From Chitinophagaceae bacterium (GTDB lineage: Bacteria; Bacteroidota; Bacteroidia; Chitinophagales; Chitinophagaceae): DNA of 35,037 nt. This document shows positions 9,684 to 16,016 of this stretch, piece after piece; the first letter of the stretch is position 1; the number at the start of each line of letters is the position of its first letter. The position numbers were made by a program, and so were the translations under genes. The stretch lies in NCBI GenBank assembly GCA_027486835.1, contig JAIXOJ010000190.1, positions 1-35,037 of the forward strand, read 5' to 3'. The notes below the pieces were generated by a model, which searched no databases, was not told where the DNA came from, and saw nothing but the letters and a program-made list of their open reading frames with translations.

Positions 9684-10535
9684 ATGACATTAGTAATTGC
9701 CCATAAAGTAGGGAACCACATTTCTCTTTCGTCCGATTCAAGAATAACATTTGGTTCTGCTGGATATATTGATTATGGAATAAAAATTTTTACAGTTCCT
9801 GTAAAAATATACTCGCCTACCGACTCTGAAACAAATATCACAGACCTTTTTTATGATTATAAATTGGGACTTGCTATCGTAGGAAGTGCAATGAATTCAT
9901 ACACAGTTAAGGAATCTGTTTATGAAATGCTTCAAAACTTACAGTTCATCCCTGGCTACACAGACTTATCAATGGACGGGATTGCTGGTTTAGTATTCAT
10001 AGTTTTCAATAAAACAACTCACGACTTTGGACAACTTATGAGAGACAATGGAATGAGTATTTTAATTCTTTCAGGCTTTTGCCCAGATAAAGAAAAAATT
10101 AGGTTATTTAAGTTTTATTGTGACACTTCAACCTTTCCAATTCGACCTGACTATGAAGAAATTTTAAAGACTGATGGTATTGAATTTTTTGGAAGTGGAG
10201 GAGAAGAGGCCAAAGCAATACATAATGACAATTCTTCATTGACACCTTTACATATCGTTAGACAAGTAATCAAAGAGGGTAAAGTTGCCACTGTAGGTGG
10301 TGGACTTCAATATGGTGAGTTTCAAAATAATAACTTTAAGATATTTGGAATAGCTGACTTCACACTAAATGACGATGGCACTTTTAAAGAAGATACATAT
10401 AATTTAAGGGGAATCAATTTGTACAAAGACGATTTCGAAAGAGAGAATGACGGTTTTCATATAGCTTATACATTCAAAACTCCTTTTGAGAATGAAAGAG
10501 ATGAAATATTTAAGCGACAAATTGGAGAGATATAG
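9684..10535 (+). CDS. Proteasome-like Ntn-hydrolase (HslV/20S beta-subunit fold), stand-alone
   Basis: The 283-residue product begins Met-Thr. If Met is removed and Thr counted as residue 1, the sequence places Asp at 17 (SSDSRITFG), Thr at 21, Gly at 23 and Lys at 33 (YGIKIF). These positions match HslV and proteasome beta subunits (Thr1 nucleophile, Asp17, Lys33). Two further family landmarks appear: GLAIVGSAMNSYTV (residues 62-75), matching the GSAAD/GGTAD segment, and FFGSGGEEAKA (169-179), matching the GSGG block that carries the accessory serine. VGGGLQYGEF (204-213) resembles the later glycine turn. The protein is about 100 residues longer than HslV (about 175). No HslU-like ATPase lies nearby. 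It is probably a self-compartmentalising or solitary threonine peptidase in the cytoplasm; substrate unknown. The gene is AT-richer than its flanks, suggesting transfer. The fold call comes from motif spacing alone. Confidence 0.75.
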   Translation: MTLVIAHKVGNHISLSSDSRITFGSAGYIDYGIKIFTVPVKIYSPTDSETNITDLFYDYKLGLAIVGSAMNSYTVKESVYEMLQNLQFIPGYTDLSMDGIAGLVFIVFNKTTHDFGQLMRDNGMSILILSGFCPDKEKIRLFKFYCDTSTFPIRPDYEEILKTDGIEFFGSGGEEAKAIHNDNSSLTPLHIVRQVIKEGKVATVGGGLQYGEFQNNNFKIFGIADFTLNDDGTFKEDTYNLRGINLYKDDFERENDGFHIAYTFKTPFENERDEIFKRQIGEI

Positions 10536-10694
10536 AAAAACTACTGCCAACTATTAGATTTGAATTTTTAGGCTACACAATAAAATACATAAACAATCGT
10601 TTTTAGATGTGCTTCAGATATCCATTAACTGAACTTGTACTACTAAACTAGGCAAACATTTTCCTTTGGCAGTAATAATAAATGACAATCATAA

Positions 10695-11387
10695 ATGACA
10701 GAGAAAAAAGTAAGAATTAAAATTCCGCGAGAAAATAAAGTAAGAGCAGAACTACAAAAGGAGATTGGTTCTGTTTGTCCATTTTGTGATAATTCAGAAG
10801 TAGGTCATTTTGAAATTCATCACATAGACGACAATCCTTCAAACAATGATTATAAAAACTTAATTTTTTTGTGCCCAATATGTCATTCAAAAATCACAAA
10901 AGGAGACATTTCTCAAACAGAGGTTTTAAAAAAGAAAATTGACATTTTGACAACCAACAATAAGTCAGAGAATTCTAACGGAAAAGTAATAAACTTCAAT
11001 TCGAAAATTGGGAACGCTATTGTTGGTGACAATAACCAAATATCAATAAAACAAACAAAAAAAACAGTTGAAAAATATCCACTAGGTTGTCTTGGCTATG
11101 ATACAGTTAAAGCGAATTATGTAGGATACTTAATACAACGCTATAATGAATATAAAGAAAGCGAGGTTGGAAAAGAAAAAATTAAGTATGGAGTATTTGG
11201 TTCTATGCTGAAAAAACAATTCAAAATAGGAGTTACAAGGACAATTTATAATTTGCCCATAGAACGTTTTGAAGAACTCGTAAATTTTATTCAAAATAAA
11301 ATCGATTCAACAAAAATTGGGCGAATTAACAAAAATAAACACAAGAATTATTCCTCATTTGAAGAATTCAAAAATCGAGTTGGGTAG
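10695..11387 (+). CDS. HNH nuclease-like protein with C-terminal phage-regulator-like domain
   Basis: The 230-residue product has a zinc-binding HNH fold at about residues 25-75: CPFC, then FEIHHIDDNPSNND, then NLIFLCPICHSKI. The HH pair, the Asn of the motif and the four cysteines are all present, so it should be an active metal-dependent nuclease. A central segment, NSKIGNAIVGDNNQISI (about 102-118), has the alternating Gly/Asn pattern of short beta-strand oligomerisation motifs found in some defence-associated proteins (inference). The C-terminus, about residues 130-225, contains YLIQRYNEYKE and IYNLPIERFEELVNFIQNKI, a pattern like the ORF6C-type domain of phage antirepressors; that likeness is weak. 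It follows the Ntn-hydrolase gene by 159 bp on the same strand. Cytoplasmic; possibly a phage-defence or phage-derived protein. Confidence 0.75.
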   Translation: MTEKKVRIKIPRENKVRAELQKEIGSVCPFCDNSEVGHFEIHHIDDNPSNNDYKNLIFLCPICHSKITKGDISQTEVLKKKIDILTTNNKSENSNGKVINFNSKIGNAIVGDNNQISIKQTKKTVEKYPLGCLGYDTVKANYVGYLIQRYNEYKESEVGKEKIKYGVFGSMLKKQFKIGVTRTIYNLPIERFEELVNFIQNKIDSTKIGRINKNKHKNYSSFEEFKNRVG

Positions 11388-11592
11388 ACAAGAATTTCTC
11401 AAGAAAATTCATGCTTGTAATGATTTGGGCTTAACAAGTGTTGCCATACGCTGGAAGTAGTTTATCGCCAGTGTTTGACAGATATAAAAATCTTGATTGC
11501 CACATTTTCAATACTAGTTCTTTTCCCGCAAACTAAATATCAAACCCATTTAATTAGAAAACAAACCAATAGAGCTTTAATAAACTATACTT

Positions 11593-12291
11593 ATGGAACA
11601 GAATAACGAAATACGTTGCCCTAAATGCAACTCAACCCAACTAACGGCAAATAAAAAAGGATTTAGTGGAACAAAAGCTGTTGTAGGTGGATTACTAACT
11701 GGTGGTGTTGGACTTTTAGCAGGCACTATTGGAAGCAATAAAGTTATAATAACTTGCCTTGCATGTGGTAAGGAATTTAAACCAGGAGAAGGCAAAACAG
11801 CAGTATCTGAACAAGTAGAACAGAAAGAAACTACTACAACAAAAATGGCCGAATTAAAAAAAGAACTAGACGAAAGAAAAAGAATATTTTCTTCTGGTGA
11901 AAATATTGACGATGCACTTCATAAAATTTTAAGAGAAGGATTTGTAAGGGGAGCTGTCAATCACTACAAAACGACAATGAAAGTTAGTCAAGAAACTGCT
12001 GAAGAATATGTAGAAAAGTTTATCGTTGATAATAATTTGACGGACAAAGTAAAACGAAAAGGTTGCTTTGTTGCGACTGCTTGCTATGGTGACTATAATT
12101 CACCAGAAGTAAAAATACTAAGACATTACAGAGACTCTAATTTACTTAAATCTTATTATGGGAAAGTGTTTGTCCAGACTTATTATATTTTATCTCCACC
12201 AGTTGCTTACTTAATTTCAAAGTCAGAATTTCTAAAGAAAAACATAAGACTTTATATTTTACAACCCATTATTCAAAAAATAAACAAATAA
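11593..12291 (+). CDS. Zinc-ribbon, CFI-box (CFVATACYG) protein
   Basis: The 232-residue product starts with a zinc ribbon: CPKC at residues 9-12 and CLAC near 55-58. Between the two cysteine pairs lies a glycine-rich hydrophobic segment (AVVGGLLTGGVGLLAGTIGS) that could insert in or contact membrane. A charged coiled-coil-like stretch follows (MAELKKELDERKRIF, about 85-100). The C-terminal 80 residues match the CFI-box domain: GCFVATACYGDYNSPEV, LRHYRDSNLLKSYYGKVFV, then YYILSPPVAYLI. That domain is widespread in bacteria, usually C-terminal, and of unknown function. It comes 205 bp after the HNH gene on the same strand. The three plus-strand genes share low GC but are not tightly spaced, so a shared operon is possible rather than clear. 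Confidence 0.8.
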   Translation: MEQNNEIRCPKCNSTQLTANKKGFSGTKAVVGGLLTGGVGLLAGTIGSNKVIITCLACGKEFKPGEGKTAVSEQVEQKETTTTKMAELKKELDERKRIFSSGENIDDALHKILREGFVRGAVNHYKTTMKVSQETAEEYVEKFIVDNNLTDKVKRKGCFVATACYGDYNSPEVKILRHYRDSNLLKSYYGKVFVQTYYILSPPVAYLISKSEFLKKNIRLYILQPIIQKINK

Positions 12292-12615
12292 ATGTCATAA
12301 AATGACGACTAAGAGAACACCCTCTCTAGATTTTCGTTGCGTCTAAGCATAATTCTCAACAAGCTATGTAAGGCAGATCGCCTAAAAAAAACTGGGTTTT
12401 CTACTTCCTTTTTCAATTCATGTAGATTCATCTTGACTTATAAATAAACCATCAGCAATATTGCAATCAAAGGGCTTTGGTTATCGACTGACTTCGCCGA
12501 AGTGAACAGGCGTTTTCACGCTTTCTGAGATAGGCAAAAAGGTTTTTACTTTTATTCAAATCAGCTTTTTGGACTTTTCTCCAAATTGTATTGTACCCTA
12601 AAATTACTTCACATC
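12292..12615. other. Intergenic region between CFI-box and PL6 genes
   Basis: No gene is visible. It contains a short inverted repeat ACTTCG-C-CGAAGT around 12490-12502, too small to call. No perfect TAnnTTTG promoter element was found upstream of ATG 12616. Confidence 0.3.
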
Positions 12616-14091
12616 ATGAATCGTATTTTTCTCACACTACTCTTCGTTATTTTTTTGGGTAATGCCCTCCATGCCAAAACCTTTCTTGTAAGCAGCGAAG
12701 CTGAAATGGCCCAAGCTATGCTAACCGTACAACCGGATGACGAAGTGGTATGGAAAGAGGGCAGTTACGCCGATGTAATCATAGACTTTTGTCCCAAACA
12801 TTCGGGTACGCTTGGGCATCCCATAACCCTAAGGGCGCAAACTGCGGGTAAAGCTGTTTTTACAGGAGCCTCCCAACTGTTTTTTTCTGGTAGCTACTTG
12901 GTAGCATCTGGATTGTTGTTCAGCGGCACTTGCACCCTTACCAATGGACATGATGTGGTGAGTTTTGCACCCAGGAAAAAAGGAGGGACTAATGCGGAGT
13001 ATTGCCGCCTTACCAATTGCGCCATCTTGAATTACACCCCAACAGACCGACAAGTGAACCAAAACTATATTGGGTTAATGGGCAGGTATAACGAAGTGGA
13101 TCATTGTTCATTTGAGGGTAAAACCAATCAAGGGCCTTATTTGGTGGTGCGTTATGCTACTGACAACAATTTTGTGGCTGGTAGCGACGCTGCACCCTCC
13201 ACCCATCACCACATACACCACAATTATTTTGGCTACCGAACCCTGCCTTCGGACAATGGCGGTGAAGACATGCGCATTGGCGATAGCAAAACCTCTTTTA
13301 CCCATGGGTTTAACCTGATAGAATACAACTATTTTGAAGAACACCGAGAAGAAGCGGAGGTTATTAGCAATAAAAGCTGGAACAATGTGTATCGGTTTAA
13401 TACATTTTACCATTGCGATGGCGCATTGGTGCTTCGCCACGGGCAGCGTTGCTTTGCTTACGGTAATTATTTTGATGGGGGCAGCGGTCGCAAAACCAGT
13501 GGTGGTATCCGAGCCATTAATCCCAATCAAACCCTGTTTAACAATTATATGGACAACCTCGAAGGGGGTGCTAAACCACTAAAAGCCCCCATTTGCATCA
13601 TGGATGGACTAGAAAACAGTGCCATTTTTGAGTATTTCCCGGCAGATAGTTGCGTGATGGCCTTTAATACGGTGGTCAATAGTGTAGGTCCTGCCATCCG
13701 TATTGGGGTAGGCAACAGCAAGGGCAAAGCGTTGGTTGCGCCCAAAAACGTGCTGCTTGTGGGCAATCTGTTCATCAACAGTGTAGGAAAAGAGGAAAAA
13801 GTGGCCGTGCTAGAAGATAAACAAGTACAGTTGGGTTTATCCGCAGATAATGCATTTACCAATGGCTTGAGTGATATAGCTACTGGTTTTACCACCGTAA
13901 AAACCAAGCATATCACAGAAAATAAAGGATTCAAATACTTAAAACCCACTAAATCCTCGGCTACAACCACCATCATTCACCTCATTAATAGTCGCCTTGC
14001 GGAACAACAGATTCAATTAACAGAAAAAGACATTACCACCTTTAACCCTGCTTGGAAATTATCCAAAACCGATGTGGGGGTGAGGTTTTAG
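12616..14091 (+). CDS. Polysaccharide lyase family 6 (alginate/chondroitinase B-like)
   Basis: The 491-residue product starts at ATG 12616, directly before signal peptide MNRIFLTLLFVIFLGNALHA. The body is a right-handed beta-helix with PL6 landmarks. Glu246 and Glu248 (EEAEVISNKS) would bind calcium, Lys253 would be the catalytic base and Arg274 (LVLRHG) the catalytic acid. These four have the same spacing as Glu243, Glu245, Lys250 and Arg271 of Pedobacter chondroitinase B. The NGGEDMRIG segment (214-222) supplies the conserved Asn. Family members cleave alginate or dermatan sulfate by beta-elimination; which substrate applies cannot be read here. There is no T9SS sorting domain, so the enzyme is probably periplasmic. 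No SusC/SusD pair or other lyase is nearby, so this is not part of a complete utilisation locus within the window. Confidence 0.9.
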   Translation: MNRIFLTLLFVIFLGNALHAKTFLVSSEAEMAQAMLTVQPDDEVVWKEGSYADVIIDFCPKHSGTLGHPITLRAQTAGKAVFTGASQLFFSGSYLVASGLLFSGTCTLTNGHDVVSFAPRKKGGTNAEYCRLTNCAILNYTPTDRQVNQNYIGLMGRYNEVDHCSFEGKTNQGPYLVVRYATDNNFVAGSDAAPSTHHHIHHNYFGYRTLPSDNGGEDMRIGDSKTSFTHGFNLIEYNYFEEHREEAEVISNKSWNNVYRFNTFYHCDGALVLRHGQRCFAYGNYFDGGSGRKTSGGIRAINPNQTLFNNYMDNLEGGAKPLKAPICIMDGLENSAIFEYFPADSCVMAFNTVVNSVGPAIRIGVGNSKGKALVAPKNVLLVGNLFINSVGKEEKVAVLEDKQVQLGLSADNAFTNGLSDIATGFTTVKTKHITENKGFKYLKPTKSSATTTIIHLINSRLAEQQIQLTEKDITTFNPAWKLSKTDVGVRF

Positions 14092-14105
14092 TGGTTAGTG
14101 ATTAG
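14085..14105 (+). repeat. Three heptamers ending in TAG, starting at the PL6 stop codon
   Basis: GTTTTAG, TGGTTAG and TGATTAG follow each other in exact 7-bp register. The TAG of the first heptamer is the stop codon of the PL6 gene (14089-14091). The later TAGs fall in the other two reading frames. Short, so chance cannot be excluded, but it has the same form as the longer arrays at 26436-26512 and 34848-34878. Confidence 0.5.
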
Positions 14106-14202
14106 TCTTTCTCTGGAAGTTTTATGCTTAATTTTTAGTTTAGTCAGCGGTTAATCTTTAATACCACTAAATGCTGTGGCAAATCTTTACTGTTTTAAAA
14201 TG

Positions 14203-14234
14203 CAGATGCCAACCTTTTTTGGGGTTGGCATCTG
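14203..14234 (-). terminator. Hairpin between convergent genes, likely terminator
   Basis: A perfect 12-bp inverted repeat pairs 14203-14214 (CAGATGCCAACC) with 14223-14234 (GGTTGGCATCTG), with an 8-nt loop. It lies between the convergent PL6 gene and the repeat-protein gene ending at 14259, so it can serve both. On the minus strand the stem is followed by an imperfect T-rich stretch (GCATTTTAAAA); on the plus strand there is no T tract. The minus-strand call is the better supported one. Confidence 0.65.
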
Positions 14235-14258
14235 TGCGTAAAGCGATCCATTGTTCTT

Positions 14259-15905
14259 TTATTCTTTGATTAACTGCCCTTGCCAATGTGCGTATTCTGT
14301 TTGCACGGTGAGGGTGTAACTTCCTTTGGCTAAACCGGCAAGCCTAATACCGGGTTTGTTGTTGCCAATCTGTAGGCTCAAGGATTGTTGTTTCACAATC
14401 TGACCTGCGCTATTAACCACTTGCAGCATGGCTTTTCCCGCTTTGGGGGATGTAAACTGAATGTTTACAACGTCTTTAACTGGATTAGGAGTAATGGAGA
14501 ATAATGAATGATGAATGGAGAATTGTACCGACACTGTTTTGCTGTAAGTGCTGCTGCCGTCTTTGTCTATGCTTTGGAGGCGGTAGTAAGATATGCCCTG
14601 TAGCGGTGCATTGTCTGTATAGCTATAATTGTTGCTATAGTTGCTATTGCCAGCAGCTTGCAGGGTGGAAATAGTGGTGAAATCATCTTTGCCATTCCTG
14701 CTGCGCTGAAGGTTGAAATGGCTGGTGTTGGTCTCGTTGGTGGTTTGCCAATTAACCGCTACTCGCACCCCTTCAAGGGATGGGGGCGTGGGTTGTGCGG
14801 TGAAGCTGCTGAGGGTTACAGGGGTAGGGGTGCTGCCATATTTGGCTACATAGCATTTTCCATTGCTGTTTACGAACGTACCCGCAGTATATACATTGCT
14901 GCCTCCATCGGTGGTAAGGGTATAGATAGTTCCAGAAAACGTGCCGCCAAGTTGACTCCAAATGCTGCCGTTCCATAGGAAAACATCGCCGTGATAGCCC
15001 GCAGCATACACATTTCCGCCAGCATCGATGGTAAGGGTATAGATACCACCAATAAACTTTGAAGCGTTGGTGCCACCGAGTTCGCTCCAACTGCTGCTGT
15101 TCCATTTCGCTACATAGCAGATCCCATTCCCGTTCTTAAAAGAGCCCGCAGCGTACACATTTCCGCCCGCATCGGTGGTAAGGGTAACGATTGCATCATT
15201 AAACGTACTAGCATTGATACCACCGAGTTCGCTCCAGCCGCTCCCGTTCCATTTGGCTACATAATATTTCCCATTGCTGTTTGTGAAATAGCCCGCAGCA
15301 TACACATTACCCCCAGCATCGGTGGTAAGGGTTTGGATACCATAACTTCCATTAAACATAGAATTGTTAGTACCACCGAGTTCACTCCAATTGTTGCCGT
15401 TCCATTTGGCTACATAGTAGTTCCCATTGTAATTCTTGAACTGGCCTGCCGCATACACATTACCACCCACATCAGTAGTAAGCCTAGTGATAGCATTATT
15501 AAACGTAGAATTGTTAGTACCACCGAGTTCGCTCCAAGTGCTGCCGTTCCATTTGGCAACATACTGTTTCCCAATGCCGTTTGTGAAATTGCCGGCAGCA
15601 TACACATTACCACCCGCATCGGTGGCAATGGTAACGATGCTACTATTAAACATAGAATTGTTAGTACCGCCAAGTTCGCTCCAACTGCTACCATTCCATT
15701 TGGCTACATACTGTTTACCATTGCCGTTCATACGTCCGCCCGTAGCATACAAATTACCGTTTTTGTCTTTGGTAAGGCAACCGATAAAGTTGTTAAAATC
15801 ACCGTTCGGAGAATTGCCCAATTGTGCCCATTGCGCATTGGCGTTGCTAACTAAAAAACTAAGGGCAATAAGCGCTGCCCACAACCGAAGGGTAAACTTA
15901 TACAT
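14259..15905 (-). CDS. Secreted YVAKWNG-repeat protein with T9SS sorting domain (7 repeats)
   Basis: The 548-residue product has a signal peptide (LRLWAALIALSFLVSNANAQ). About seven copies of a 49-residue unit follow. The unit reads YVAKWNG-x-x-WSELGGTN-x-S-x-FN, then a variable strand, then TTDAGGNVYAAG-x-F-x-NGNGK. The regular beta/Gly pattern suggests a beta-propeller or a related beta-repeat fold (inference). An FN3-like linker follows (TPVTLSSFTAQP, YYRLQSIDKDGSS), then a type A sorting domain (SITPNPVKDVVNIQF to GSYTLTVQ). The FN3-like part contains an insert encoding PPSLEGVR, rich in G/C, that its siblings have only in decayed form or lack. It is one of four related genes here (others at 16017, 19965 and 22967). 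Probably an exported surface protein; ligand unknown. Confidence 0.88.
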   Translation of the reverse strand: MYKFTLRLWAALIALSFLVSNANAQWAQLGNSPNGDFNNFIGCLTKDKNGNLYATGGRMNGNGKQYVAKWNGSSWSELGGTNNSMFNSSIVTIATDAGGNVYAAGNFTNGIGKQYVAKWNGSTWSELGGTNNSTFNNAITRLTTDVGGNVYAAGQFKNYNGNYYVAKWNGNNWSELGGTNNSMFNGSYGIQTLTTDAGGNVYAAGYFTNSNGKYYVAKWNGSGWSELGGINASTFNDAIVTLTTDAGGNVYAAGSFKNGNGICYVAKWNSSSWSELGGTNASKFIGGIYTLTIDAGGNVYAAGYHGDVFLWNGSIWSQLGGTFSGTIYTLTTDGGSNVYTAGTFVNSNGKCYVAKYGSTPTPVTLSSFTAQPTPPSLEGVRVAVNWQTTNETNTSHFNLQRSRNGKDDFTTISTLQAAGNSNYSNNYSYTDNAPLQGISYYRLQSIDKDGSSTYSKTVSVQFSIHHSLFSITPNPVKDVVNIQFTSPKAGKAMLQVVNSAGQIVKQQSLSLQIGNNKPGIRLAGLAKGSYTLTVQTEYAHWQGQLIKE

Positions 15906-15970
15906 GTTAGAAAATTTTAGGGAACGAGGGAAAAAGTCAATATAAGATACTTAAGATTTCTATTTTTTTA

Positions 15971-16001
15971 GACCTGACAGGTTTTAATAACCTGTCAGGT
16001 C
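15971..16001. repeat. Palindromic REP-like element
   Basis: A perfect 13-bp inverted repeat pairs 15971-15983 (GACCTGACAGGTT) with 15989-16001 (AACCTGTCAGGTC) around a 5-nt loop. It sits between two YVAKWNG-repeat genes, 66 bp upstream of one start codon and 16 bp after the other's stop. There is no T tract on the 3' side of either strand, so it is not a classical terminator. Its strict symmetry suggests a dispersed palindromic repeat; copy number elsewhere in the genome cannot be judged here. Confidence 0.75.
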
Positions 16002-16016
16002 AATGAGAACCGACAC

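Noticed and set aside
13108-13976. Long minus-strand ORFs (140 and 143 codons) inside the PL6 gene
   Set aside because: They are antisense to a gene with verified catalytic residues, have no signal or domain pattern, and reflect the codon bias of the sense gene.
15333-15854. 173-codon plus-strand ORF
   Set aside because: It is antisense to the YVAKWNG repeats; its own apparent repeats simply mirror the repeat units on the other strand.
15971-16001. Terminator of the 888-aa gene
   Set aside because: The stem lies 16 bp upstream of the stop codon's lower coordinate in the right place, but no T tract follows it on the minus strand.
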